A stretch of 11,828 nucleotides of DNA from Anaerolineae bacterium (GTDB lineage: Bacteria; Chloroflexota; Anaerolineae; 4572-78): contig JALVZI010000173.1 in NCBI GenBank assembly GCA_027022125.1, positions 1-11,828 on the forward strand, written 5' to 3'. Made by a program: the position numbers and the translations under genes. The notes below the pieces were generated by a model. The model worked only from the letters and a program-made list of their open reading frames with translations. It had not been told where the DNA came from and did not search any database. This document shows, piece by piece, positions 1-8,947 of this stretch. The first letter of the stretch is position 1. Every line of letters starts with the position of its first letter.

Positions 1-38
1 GGGAGGGGGTGTGTACCCTGAATAATAAACAAAAAATT

Positions 39-85
39 TATCCCACAATATCCCACAATTTCGCACAAAAATGTGTGATTTTGTG
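39..85. repeat. Tandem 10-bp repeats and inverted repeat upstream of the response-regulator operon
   Basis: Two perfect head-to-tail copies of TATCCCACAA (39-48 and 49-58) are followed by a degenerate third copy, TTTCGCACAA (59-68). Overlapping the third copy is an inverted repeat, CACAAAA (64-70) and TTTTGTG (79-85), with an 8-nt spacer. The repeat period equals about one helical turn and the block lies about 100 bp upstream of the first gene, so it could be an operator array read from one face of the DNA. That role is an inference, and no regulator gene is visible nearby. Confidence 0.5.
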
Positions 86-121
86 GTAGAATATCACCAT
101 CGGGAGTCGTTTAATGAATAT

Positions 122-149
122 TTGCGATTCTCGGGGAATGGAATATGCT
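122..149 (+). promoter_or_regulatory. Possible sigma-70-like promoter for the signalling operon
   Basis: TTGCGA (122-127) and TATGCT (144-149) are separated by 16 nt and lie just upstream of the first gene's start at 182. The match is moderate and the region is AT-rich, so chance matches are likely. A TAGAAT at 87-92 was considered as an alternative -10 but has no acceptable -35 at the right distance. Confidence 0.25.
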
Positions 150-181
150 ATATCATACATCTTTTATTTTTTGAGGCTGTG

Positions 182-544
182 ATGGCAAAAACCATTTTAT
201 ACATCGAAGACAATCCCGACAATCGTCTGCTCATCAAACGTGTTTTAGAGGCAGAAGGTTACCGCATACTCGAAGCGGAAAACGGCGAAGACGGCGTGCA
301 GCAGGCGGTCAAATTTATTCCCGACCTGATTTTGCTGGACATAAACTTGCCGGATATTGATGGTTATGAAGTAACCAAACGTTTGCGCGCCAACCCCGTG
401 CTGGCAGAAATTCCCATTTTAGCCATCACCGCCAATGTAATGAAGGGCGACCGCGAACGCACGCTAGAAGCCGGATGCACCGGATATATAGCCAAACCTG
501 TCGATGTGGATGCACTGCCGAAAGTGATTGCGGCACAATTATAG
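182..544 (+). CDS. Single-domain response regulator (DivK/CheY-like)
   Basis: This 120-residue protein is one receiver domain and nothing else. It would accept a phosphoryl group from a histidine kinase or Hpt protein and signal by protein-protein contact. The phosphorylation residues are all present: acidic pair E9-D10, phosphoacceptor D53 (LLDINLPD), switch T83 and K105 followed by Pro. The TAN and KP context resembles DivK-type regulators. I chose the ATG at 182 because GAGG (173-176) lies 5 nt upstream and the domain begins at once. The in-frame ATG at 71 would add 37 residues unlike any receiver domain, lies inside a palindrome and has no ribosome binding site. It is the first gene of a + strand cluster, 8 bp before a second receiver protein. 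The family is certain; the partner kinase is inferred to be the hybrid kinase at 3421-8928. Confidence 0.93.
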   Translation: MAKTILYIEDNPDNRLLIKRVLEAEGYRILEAENGEDGVQQAVKFIPDLILLDINLPDIDGYEVTKRLRANPVLAEIPILAITANVMKGDRERTLEAGCTGYIAKPVDVDALPKVIAAQL

Positions 545-552
545 AGGACTGT

Positions 553-1014
553 ATGGCTGAAAATTTGCCACCTGACAACTCAACCAATCTGCCCCCCGCT
601 ACCGACCCCAGAAACGCACATGTGTTGGTGGTGGAAGATAACCTGCAAAATCTGGTATTGATGGCGCGGCTGCTGGCGTTCATCGGGGTGCAAACATACG
701 AATGGAAAGCCTCTGGTTGGCAGGTGGTGGAATTTGCACTCACCATGCCCCGCGTTGATTTAATCCTGATGGATATTCATTTGCCGCACGAAGACGGTTT
801 TGAGGCTTTGAAAAATCTGCGCGCCGAACCCCGATTTGCCCGGACAAAAATTGTTGCCGTTACCGCCGATGCCACTCAACCCACCCTGGAGCGCGCCCGT
901 GCTGCCGGTTTCGATGGGTTTTTGGGCAAGCCCATTGACCCCGATAAATTTCCCAGCCAAATTACCGCCATCCTCCGTGGCGAGCAAGTGTGGGATTTGG
1001 GAATTCTCAATTAA
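553..1014 (+). CDS. Single-domain response regulator, second of a tandem pair
   Basis: This 153-residue protein is a receiver domain (about residues 22-143) with a short Pro/Asn-rich N-terminal tail (residues 1-21) and a short C-terminal tail. Conserved residues are E28-D29, phosphoacceptor D74 (LMDIHLP), T104 and K126-P127. There is no output domain. The ATG at 553 is supported by AGAGGA (543-548), 4 nt upstream and overlapping the stop codon of the previous gene, which suggests translational coupling. An upstream in-frame ATG at 475 lies inside the preceding gene and would add 26 Cys-rich residues foreign to the fold. The protein is clearly related to its neighbour but diverged, so the pair may act at different steps of one relay. 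That division of labour is inference. Confidence 0.92.
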   Translation: MAENLPPDNSTNLPPATDPRNAHVLVVEDNLQNLVLMARLLAFIGVQTYEWKASGWQVVEFALTMPRVDLILMDIHLPHEDGFEALKNLRAEPRFARTKIVAVTADATQPTLERARAAGFDGFLGKPIDPDKFPSQITAILRGEQVWDLGILN

Positions 1015-1094
1015 CTTACCGGATTGTACAACTTCACACCAGCCCCTCTGCCGCCGGTTGAAACTAAAAAACTTGTGGAAAAAGGATTGTTCTA

Positions 1095-3416
1095 ATGGCG
1101 AAAATTCAAGTAGAACAAGAAATTCGGTTGAAAGCACAGTTGTTTGAAACTGTCCAACTGATGCACAATCAAGAATCGCCACAGAACTTGCTGCTTCAAC
1201 TGAAACAAGCGCCGGTATTCAAACATTCGGCGTATGCTGCCATCGTGCTGTTTCGCTCGTCTGCCGCGGCAGATATTCCAGAAGCGTGGGTTACAGCCAC
1301 CATTACCAACCAGCCGATACGCCTACCCGGCGTAGGTCGGAAATTTACCCCCGTCAACACCGAATGGATGTGGTCTGCCAAAACAGACATACCACAAAAA
1401 GTTGGAGATTTACAGCACGATGCCCGTTTTTCTGCGTTTTCTAGAGATGCACAGGCGCGGTCGCTGGTGGCTGTGGCGCTTCATGGGCAAGAACTGCTGG
1501 GGTGGTTGGTTGTTGTTCGCACCACAACCAACGCCTTCTCGTACAGCGATGTGAGATTTCTCCAACTACTGGCGCCATATCTGGCTCACTGTATTGAAAA
1601 CCAAACTAATTTGAAACAAACACAAGACCAACTCGCACGCACGCGCCGTCTGCTCGATTTTGACCAGCAGTTGATGAACGCCACGCACTCTGACGCTGTG
1701 TACCGGCATGCGACAGAAATGTTTCTTTCTGTGGGGGCAGATGTGTGTTTGTTTGCAGAATTCACCGACTCTTTTCAACCAGATACCCCATTGAGAGTTG
1801 TTTTTGTCCGGCACAAAAGTAAATCGCCAGAATGGGCGCAATCAATAGAAAACCAAATTTATAACCTTTCAGATTATCCCTTTTTAACCAGCGTGCTGGA
1901 ATCTGACAAGGCGTTGGTGCTGGATGTGCTGTACGACCGGGAAAAGATGAATACAGATGAAGCGGCTTTGCTAGAGCAAATGCGGGTAAAATCGGCGGTG
2001 GTGCAACTGATAACCACCGTTTCCGGTGATATTCCGCTGGGGTATCTTTTAGTGGGTTATACTCACCGGCGCACATTTTCAGCATCGCATCTTACCTTTT
2101 TTTCGATGCTGGCGCGGCAAGTGGGGCGGTCGCTAGATTACCACACCCAACTGTCGCAAATGCAAGAGCGTACCCGTCAATTGGAAACGGGCGCAAAAAT
2201 TTCGCGCATCACCAGCCAGATTTTGGAAGAAGAAACTCTTATCGAGCAAGCGGTATCGCTGATAAAAACCGGTTTTCAATTTTATTATGTGGGTATTTTT
2301 TTGGTAGAAGAAGATGGCGAGTGGGCGTATCTTCGAGCCGGTAGCGGCGAAGAAGGGCGAGCGCAGATTGCCGCCGGACACAAATTGGCTATCGGCAATG
2401 AAGGTTCGATGATTGGTTGGGCGATTGCTCACCAAAAAGCCCGTATCGCACTGGATGTGGGGAGAGAAGCCGTGCACTTCGACAACCCGTATTTGCCCAA
2501 AACCCGTTCAGAAATGGCGCTGCCGCTGGTTAGCCGGAATCAGGTATTGGGCGCGCTCACCATCCAAAGCGAAAAAGTGGCGGCTTTTTCGCAAGAAGAT
2601 ATTACCGCGCTTCAAATTATGGCAGACCAGTTAGCAAATGCTATTCTCAACGCGCGGTTATATAAAAATGTGGCAGAATCCAGCCGGAAATTAAACACAT
2701 TACTAGAGATTAACCACGAAATATCCGCCGCTGCCGATTTGAAAAAATTATTGAATACAATCATCGAGTATGCAGTTTCACTGGCACGAGCAGATCAGGG
2801 AACTATTTTTTTGTTAAAAGATGATACGTTGATTCCTCAGGCGGTGGTTGGTGGATATGAAGAAGAAATGCTTGCCTTGCGCTTAAAATTGGGAGAAGGA
2901 CTTTCCGGCGAAGCCGCCCGCACGGGGCAACCAATCACACGACTTTTTGCCGCTGGTGACGGCGGAACTCCCATCCCCGGCACACCAGACCTGCCCGAAG
3001 CCGTTATGGCAATTCCCATAAAAACAGAAACGATTACCATCGGCGTGATGCTCATCCGGCGGTTGGAAAACGTCATTCCGTTTTCAGAATCTGACATCAA
3101 ATTGCTGGAAGGGATGGCACTGCAAGCCGCAATTGCATGGCAAAACCTGTCGTTGCTCAATTCAATTGAACAAAACTTTCGTCGCGAGCAAATTATCCGC
3201 CAACTTGTGGCGCGGATACACGCAGCGTCGGGGGTGCAAAATATATTGCAAACCACCGTTACCGAATTGACAAAAGCCTTAAATGCCCCCGGTGGTGCAG
3301 TGCGATTGATACCCAAACGACAAACACAGCCGCCGCCGGCAAAACTGAAACGCCAGCCGCTCAATGGCAATCCCTCGCTTCCCGCCGAGTCTGCAATTAC
3401 GGGAAAGGGAGAGTGA
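1095..3416 (+). CDS. Multi-GAF sensor protein without an output domain
   Basis: This 773-residue soluble protein has no signal peptide or membrane segment. By eye it holds four GAF or GAF-like domains: about residues 11-170 and 187-350 (diverged), 367-525 (best match, with NPYLPKTRSEMALPL then LGALTIQS) and 532-690. They are joined by helical linkers of the kind that relay conformational change. Residues about 698-745 look like the start of a fifth GAF domain that stops early, followed by a Pro/Lys-rich tail. GAF domains bind small ligands or chromophores; no Cys in a bilin-binding context is evident, so the ligand is unknown. No kinase, cyclase, EAL or receiver domain is present. AAAGGA (1081-1086) lies 8 nt before the ATG. 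The stop is 4 nt before the hybrid kinase start, so the two are probably co-expressed, and this protein may be an accessory sensor for that kinase. Confidence 0.85.
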   Translation: MAKIQVEQEIRLKAQLFETVQLMHNQESPQNLLLQLKQAPVFKHSAYAAIVLFRSSAAADIPEAWVTATITNQPIRLPGVGRKFTPVNTEWMWSAKTDIPQKVGDLQHDARFSAFSRDAQARSLVAVALHGQELLGWLVVVRTTTNAFSYSDVRFLQLLAPYLAHCIENQTNLKQTQDQLARTRRLLDFDQQLMNATHSDAVYRHATEMFLSVGADVCLFAEFTDSFQPDTPLRVVFVRHKSKSPEWAQSIENQIYNLSDYPFLTSVLESDKALVLDVLYDREKMNTDEAALLEQMRVKSAVVQLITTVSGDIPLGYLLVGYTHRRTFSASHLTFFSMLARQVGRSLDYHTQLSQMQERTRQLETGAKISRITSQILEEETLIEQAVSLIKTGFQFYYVGIFLVEEDGEWAYLRAGSGEEGRAQIAAGHKLAIGNEGSMIGWAIAHQKARIALDVGREAVHFDNPYLPKTRSEMALPLVSRNQVLGALTIQSEKVAAFSQEDITALQIMADQLANAILNARLYKNVAESSRKLNTLLEINHEISAAADLKKLLNTIIEYAVSLARADQGTIFLLKDDTLIPQAVVGGYEEEMLALRLKLGEGLSGEAARTGQPITRLFAAGDGGTPIPGTPDLPEAVMAIPIKTETITIGVMLIRRLENVIPFSESDIKLLEGMALQAAIAWQNLSLLNSIEQNFRREQIIRQLVARIHAASGVQNILQTTVTELTKALNAPGGAVRLIPKRQTQPPPAKLKRQPLNGNPSLPAESAITGKGE

Positions 3417-3420
3417 AATT

Positions 3421-6400
3421 ATGAAACGCCAAACAACAATTTCACCCCGAACATGGTTCGATACCAAACATAGTTTGCAGCGCACGTTGTTTTGGTCATT
3501 CGCACTGGTAATTTTGCTGCCGATAATTTTGGTCGGTGGGGTGGTGGCTTATTCCGGTTTTTCGGCGGCTCGGCAAGATGCCCGCGACAAATTGGTAACC
3601 GCCGCTTTGCTGAAAGAGAAAGCAGTAGATTTGTGGCTCGATGGCATCACCGACCAATTTTCCGGTCCACTATTAAAAAATATCGGCGTTCGGATGTTAC
3701 AAAACACAAAAACGCATCCGGAGATGGTAGAACACAATCGGCTGCGGTTTAAATTAGATGCTTTGCAGGTATTGGGTAGTGTTGAAAACCTCGAACGTAT
3801 TTTTCTTTTGGATAATGACGGGATTGTGGTAGCAACCACCAACGATGATGCTACTCAAAATGTAGGTGACGATTTTAGTCACAGGCATTTTTACATTTTA
3901 GGGCTAGTTAATCCGCATTTTAGCGGGTTGCTTTTTGATGAAAAAACCGGCAAAGCCAGTTTGTATATTGCTGAACCACTGTACGATTCAAACAATCAGC
4001 GCATCGGGATGCTGGTTGGGCAGGTAAACACCGACCCGCTGGTGAAAATTCTGACCGACAAAAATGAAATGGGGGAAGAAAGCGAAACATATGTCGCGTT
4101 GCAGGGAACGCAACTTCTTTCGGAAAAATTAACGCTGCTAGCCCCCAGCATGTATGATGCCGGCATCAAAGGATACAAAGAAACATTCGATATTCGGTTT
4201 TATGATAATTATGACGATACACCGGTTATCGGTGCAGAGCGGTTTATCGACCGCATCGGCGCCGCCATTATTGTGGAACAATCACAAAAAGCAGCGTTTC
4301 AATCCATCACCAACACGGCATACCGAGCGTTGCTCATCACGCTGTTAATTTTGGCGGGTGTTGCCGTGCTGGGGTATATGCTCACCAAACGCATCATCAC
4401 CCCGTTAGAAGCGCTGACCGCCGCTGCGACCGACATTGCCGACGGAAACCTCAACCGCCGCATCGAAATTCAGCGTGAGGATGAAATTGGAACGCTGGCA
4501 AAAGCAATCGAAAATATGACGGCGCGATTGCGCGAGCTCATCAGTACGCTGGAAGATCGCGTCCATCAGCGAACGCAGGCGTTGGCACACCGGGGCACAC
4601 AGTTGAGCACCGCAATTGAGGTGTCCAAAACCGCCAGCACTACCCTCGAAACCGCAGCACTTTTGCAACAATCCGTAGACCTCATAAAAGAGCAATTTAG
4701 ATATTATTATGTGGGGTTGTTTCTGGTGGATGAAGCCTATCAGTGGGCTGTGCTAAAATCGGGCACGGGAGAAGCCGGAAAAAAACAACTGGCAGATAAC
4801 CACCGCTTGAGAATTGACGAAACATCTATGGTTGGGTGGTCGATTGTGCATCGCCAGCCGCGTATTTCTGGGCAGGTTGCCACTGAATCGGTACGGTTTG
4901 AAAACCCGTATCTGCCCGAAACACGCTCGGAAATGGCGTTGCCACTCATCAGCCGCAGCCAGGTGCTGGGTGCGCTGACCATCCAAAGTGTGGAAGAAAA
5001 TGCATTTTCGCAGGAAGATATTGACGTGTTGCAAACTGTTGCCGACCAGATTGCCAACGCGCTGCAAAACAGCCGGTTATTCGAACAGGTGCAGGCGATT
5101 CAAGCCCGCTTTCAAGATTTGTATCACCGTGCACCGGTGGGATACCATACACTGGCGCTTGATGGTACTATAAAAGAAATAAACGATACCGAATTGGAGA
5201 TGCTGGGGCACACCGGGTTTCGCGAACAAATTTTGAACAAACGCCGCATCACCGAATTTATGACGGAGGAAAGTCGAACTATATTTGAAGGGGTACTGGA
5301 AGATTTTCGTGTAGGGCGGCGACAGCAACTGGAAAATATCGAACTGACATATGTACGCAAAGACGGTTCGACACTGCCCGTTGCCACCACCGTGACTCTT
5401 GGCGCGCCCGATGAACTGGGTGGCGTGCGCGAAATTTACGCCACCGCGCAAGACATCAGCCGCCAAAAAGCAGTCGAAGCCGCACGAGAATCGTTGTTGC
5501 AAGAAGCCACCATTATGTACAACTTGGGGCAGCAATACCTGTTGGCGCTGTCTACCACCGAAATTTTCGATGTTACGTTTGATGCCGTCGAAACGATGAA
5601 TCCCACTTGGGGAACGATGGTGATGCTATACCATTCCGATGCGACGCCGCCGTATGTCGAACTGGCGGCAGCGCGGTTGCAACCCGAAGTTGCGGCAAAA
5701 ACTCCGCTGACCGCCGGCGCAACTTTCCCGATGGGCGATTACGGTTTTTCGGAAATGCGCGGCGGGCGACAGACCATTATTTCCACAGACGGAACCACCG
5801 ACCCGCAATTTCAACCGGCAATGCAACAATTAATCGGCTCGCTGGGTTTTCGGGGAATGGTCACCGTGCCGGTGTGGAGCGGCGACGAAAATTCCGGCTT
5901 TTTGCTGGTTGCCAATTTGGAAACGGAAACCTTCCCGCCAGAAAAAATCCGATTGCTGGAAAGCATCGGTCAGCAGTTGTCCATCGCACTGAACGACCAA
6001 TTGCACTTCGAGCAGGCGTTTCGGCGCGCCACCCAATTGCAGGCAGCAGCCGAAATTGCAAAAACAACCACCGCTCAAACCGATTTAGCATCGTTACTGC
6101 CCACCGTGGCAACATTGCTCCAACAGCGATTTGGCTATTATGTCGTGTCAATCTTTTTGATTGACGATTACCGGCAATATGCGGTGCTTGAAGCAATTGC
6201 GGCAGAGGCTTTATCCGCCGAGCAGCGCGATGATTTCTTGCAATACAAATTGCCAATTAACAGCCGCAGTCAGGTGAGTGTTGCCATTGCTCGCAAAGCC
6301 GTGCAAAATACCCCAGATATTTCGCAGGATGCAGCATATCAGGAACACCCGTTGCTGCCAGAAACGAAATCCGAAATTACCATACCGCTGATTTCACGCG

Positions 6401-8928
6401 GGGAAGTTATCGGGGCGCTGGATGTTCAGAGTATGCATAAAAACGACTTTTCAGCCGATGATGAATTGATTTTGCGGGCTATTGCCGACCAAGTGGCAAA
6501 CGCCATCAGCGTTATCCGCCTGCTGGAAAGTGAGCGTGCCAACGCGCAGGAAATTCAGGCGCTGCACCGCCGCTATTTGGAAGATTCGTGGCAAATTTAC
6601 TTGCAATCGCACGATAATACCGACCGCGATATGTATCTCATTCCCCCCAACGGCGAAAAACTTTCCACCGATTGGCTGCTCACCGAAGGGAAAAACGGCG
6701 ACACACGCATCGTTTCGCCCGCCGAAACCGGCGAAAAAGCGGACGTGTCGGCGCTGGTTAGCCCGCTGACGCTGCGCGGGGCAACCATCGGCGCACTGGC
6801 GCTGATAGATTCGGCGGAGCGGGAATGGACGGAGGATGAGCGCGCTATTTTGCAAGCGGTCAGTGCGCAGGCGGCGCTAGCGGTGGATAATGCCCGGCTC
6901 ATCGAACAAACCGAACGCTGGGTGGCGGAACTGCAAACCAGCGCGGAAATCGGACAAGCCATTACCGCTACGCTTGACCTGAACCAACTGCTGGCATACA
7001 GTGTTTCGCTGGTGCAGAGCCGGTTCGGCTTGAAACAGGTGAATATCTATTTAACCGACCCCGCCAGCAATAACTGGGATGCGCTGGTGTTTTCCGGCAG
7101 CAGGCAGTCCACCGAGGCGAAAACCGACCGGCACACGCTGCAATACGGTTCGCTGCCGTGGCGAGCGGTGCATCAGCGGCAAACCATCGTCGCACAGCAG
7201 GCGCAGCCCGATTCGGTGGCGTTATTGCCGGAAGATGACCCGGATGTGAAATCGGCGCTGGTGATTCCGCTGGTGCTGGGGCAGGAAACCATCGGCGCGA
7301 TAGAAATGCGCAGCCCGCAGCAAAACGCTTTCGACCAAAACCTGATTGCGGTGATGGAAATTTTAGCCACCCAAATTGCCACATCCATCGGCAACGCCAA
7401 AGCCTATCAAGAAGAGCGCGACATCGCCGAGCAGTTGCGCGAAGTGGATAAACTGAAAACGCAATTTTTGGCGAATATGTCGCACGAATTGCGCACCCCG
7501 CTCAACTCCATCATCGGTTTTTCGCGGGTAATTTTGAAAGGCATTGACGGACCGCTGACCGAAATGCAGCGCACCGACCTGAGTTCGATTCATCAGAGCG
7601 GGAAACACTTGCTAGACCTCATCAACAACATTTTGGACTTGTCGAAAATTGAGGCGGGGAAAATGGATATGAATATCTCTCCGCTGAATTTAAAACCGTT
7701 ACTCAATGGAGCGGCATCCACCGCGGTGGGATTGGTGAAAGATAAATCGGTGGATGTGCGGACGGAAATTCCGGAAGATTTGCCGCCGGTAATGGGAGAC
7801 GAAACGCGAATGCGGCAGGTGCTGCTCAATTTGGTGTCGAATGCCGCGAAATTTACCGAAGAAGGCAGTATCACCATCACTGCCGGGGCAGATGATGAGC
7901 AGGTGTGGGTCAGTGTGGCAGATACCGGCATCGGTATTGCGCCGGAAAATCAAGCCGGTATTTTCGATGAGTTCACGCAGGTGGATGCTTCGACGACGCG
8001 GAAGGCGGGGGGCACCGGTTTGGGATTGCCCATCACCAAAAAATTTATGGAAATGCACAACGGAACCATCACCGTCAATAGCGAGTTGGGGCGTGGTTCC
8101 ACATTCACCATCACCCTGCCCCGTGCGCCGGAATTGGCGGAAGAGGAGGGCGAAACGCAGGAAGAAATTGTCGTGCTGCCCGCCCAAACAGCCGTGCTGC
8201 CGCATTCTGTGCTGGTGATTGATGGTGATGAGCGCGTCGCTTCATATTACCAACAGTATTTGGAAGGAAAAGATGTGCTGCTGACGGTGCACACCACCGG
8301 CGAAAATGCCGTGGAAGTGGTCAAAGCGCAGCAACCGGAAGCCATTTTGCTGGATATTTTGTTGCCCGATGTGAGCGGCTGGCAGGTGCTGGAAGCCTTG
8401 AAACAAAACCCGCACACGGCGCATATTCCGGTGGTCATTTGCAGTATCATCGAAGACCGATTCCGCGCCACACAACTCGGTGCGGCGGATTATCTGGTGA
8501 AACCGGTCATCAAACCCGATTTGCTCTCGGTGCTGGAATCGGTGGGGCAATTGCGCGGCTCGGTGAAAAAGGTGCTGGTGGTTGACGACCATGCCGACGA
8601 TATTTTGCTCATTCGCCGCATTTTGGAAGCCCGTGATTGTCTGGTTATTTCTGCTGCCAACGGTGAAGAAGGATTGGCGGTTATTCACCGCAACCGCCCC
8701 GATTTGGTTGTGCTCGATTTGACCATGCCGAAAACAGACGGATTCGCCGTGCTGGAAATGCTTGCCACCGATGCAGAACTTGCCGAATTGCCGGTTATCG
8801 TCATTACCGCCCGCGAACTGACTGAAGAAGAACGCTCGCAGGTTGCCAACCGGGCGGTTGCCGTATTGAGCAAAGGGCATTTCACTGATGCCGATTTGCT
8901 GCAATATGTTGATACATATCTGTCATAA
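3421..8928 (+). CDS. Membrane hybrid sensor histidine kinase, Cache-HAMP-GAF/PAS array-HisKA-HATPase-REC-REC
   Basis: This 1835-residue protein senses inputs both outside and inside the cell and autophosphorylates on His. Order: TM1 (about 22-44); extracytoplasmic Cache-like region (45-300); TM2 (303-321); HAMP (322-377); GAF1 (405-555); PAS (562-685); GAF2 (695-862); GAF3 (872-1036); a shortened GAF-like segment (1055-1160); GAF5 (1165-1330); HisKA with SHELRTP, H1355; and HATPase with N-box N1470/N1474, G1 DTGIG (1501-1505) and G2 GGTGLGL (1530-1536). REC1 has D1645, S1675 and K1694, with Gly at 1602 in place of one Mg-binding acid. REC2 has D1722-D1723, D1766, T1796 and K1818, with Gly rather than Pro after the Lys. 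I start at 3421 because a GGAG (3408-3411) lies 9 nt upstream and the stop of the previous gene is 4 nt away. An ATG at 3364 would overlap that gene by 53 nt and add a 19-residue non-membrane extension. Confidence 0.95.
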   Translation: MKRQTTISPRTWFDTKHSLQRTLFWSFALVILLPIILVGGVVAYSGFSAARQDARDKLVTAALLKEKAVDLWLDGITDQFSGPLLKNIGVRMLQNTKTHPEMVEHNRLRFKLDALQVLGSVENLERIFLLDNDGIVVATTNDDATQNVGDDFSHRHFYILGLVNPHFSGLLFDEKTGKASLYIAEPLYDSNNQRIGMLVGQVNTDPLVKILTDKNEMGEESETYVALQGTQLLSEKLTLLAPSMYDAGIKGYKETFDIRFYDNYDDTPVIGAERFIDRIGAAIIVEQSQKAAFQSITNTAYRALLITLLILAGVAVLGYMLTKRIITPLEALTAAATDIADGNLNRRIEIQREDEIGTLAKAIENMTARLRELISTLEDRVHQRTQALAHRGTQLSTAIEVSKTASTTLETAALLQQSVDLIKEQFRYYYVGLFLVDEAYQWAVLKSGTGEAGKKQLADNHRLRIDETSMVGWSIVHRQPRISGQVATESVRFENPYLPETRSEMALPLISRSQVLGALTIQSVEENAFSQEDIDVLQTVADQIANALQNSRLFEQVQAIQARFQDLYHRAPVGYHTLALDGTIKEINDTELEMLGHTGFREQILNKRRITEFMTEESRTIFEGVLEDFRVGRRQQLENIELTYVRKDGSTLPVATTVTLGAPDELGGVREIYATAQDISRQKAVEAARESLLQEATIMYNLGQQYLLALSTTEIFDVTFDAVETMNPTWGTMVMLYHSDATPPYVELAAARLQPEVAAKTPLTAGATFPMGDYGFSEMRGGRQTIISTDGTTDPQFQPAMQQLIGSLGFRGMVTVPVWSGDENSGFLLVANLETETFPPEKIRLLESIGQQLSIALNDQLHFEQAFRRATQLQAAAEIAKTTTAQTDLASLLPTVATLLQQRFGYYVVSIFLIDDYRQYAVLEAIAAEALSAEQRDDFLQYKLPINSRSQVSVAIARKAVQNTPDISQDAAYQEHPLLPETKSEITIPLISRGEVIGALDVQSMHKNDFSADDELILRAIADQVANAISVIRLLESERANAQEIQALHRRYLEDSWQIYLQSHDNTDRDMYLIPPNGEKLSTDWLLTEGKNGDTRIVSPAETGEKADVSALVSPLTLRGATIGALALIDSAEREWTEDERAILQAVSAQAALAVDNARLIEQTERWVAELQTSAEIGQAITATLDLNQLLAYSVSLVQSRFGLKQVNIYLTDPASNNWDALVFSGSRQSTEAKTDRHTLQYGSLPWRAVHQRQTIVAQQAQPDSVALLPEDDPDVKSALVIPLVLGQETIGAIEMRSPQQNAFDQNLIAVMEILATQIATSIGNAKAYQEERDIAEQLREVDKLKTQFLANMSHELRTPLNSIIGFSRVILKGIDGPLTEMQRTDLSSIHQSGKHLLDLINNILDLSKIEAGKMDMNISPLNLKPLLNGAASTAVGLVKDKSVDVRTEIPEDLPPVMGDETRMRQVLLNLVSNAAKFTEEGSITITAGADDEQVWVSVADTGIGIAPENQAGIFDEFTQVDASTTRKAGGTGLGLPITKKFMEMHNGTITVNSELGRGSTFTITLPRAPELAEEEGETQEEIVVLPAQTAVLPHSVLVIDGDERVASYYQQYLEGKDVLLTVHTTGENAVEVVKAQQPEAILLDILLPDVSGWQVLEALKQNPHTAHIPVVICSIIEDRFRATQLGAADYLVKPVIKPDLLSVLESVGQLRGSVKKVLVVDDHADDILLIRRILEARDCLVISAANGEEGLAVIHRNRPDLVVLDLTMPKTDGFAVLEMLATDAELAELPVIVITARELTEEERSQVANRAVAVLSKGHFTDADLLQYVDTYLS

Positions 8929-8947
8929 TTGAAAACATGTAATTATT

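Noticed and set aside
38..68. DnaA boxes (TTATCCACA-like) suggesting a replication origin.
   Set aside because: The repeats read TTATCCCACA, with an extra C that breaks the 9-bp consensus, and no dnaA, dnaN or AT-rich unwinding region is present.
71..181. N-terminal extension of the first response regulator from an ATG at 71.
   Set aside because: The extension is unlike a receiver domain, the ATG lies in an AT-rich palindrome with no ribosome binding site, and the ATG at 182 has a good one.
1015..1094. Small RNA or extra gene in the 80-bp gap before the GAF protein.
   Set aside because: No stable hairpin, promoter pair or supported start codon was seen apart from the ribosome binding site of the next gene.
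5607..6164. A 185-codon frame on the plus strand inside the kinase gene, as a sign of a frameshift.
   Set aside because: The main frame reads through the same region with continuous GAF sequence, and the alternative frame is Arg/Asn-rich with no domain.
8242..8904. A 220-codon open frame on the minus strand.
   Set aside because: It is antisense to the kinase receiver domains, shows no recognisable domain, and such frames are expected opposite codon-biased genes. The same holds for the minus-strand frame at 10564-11322.
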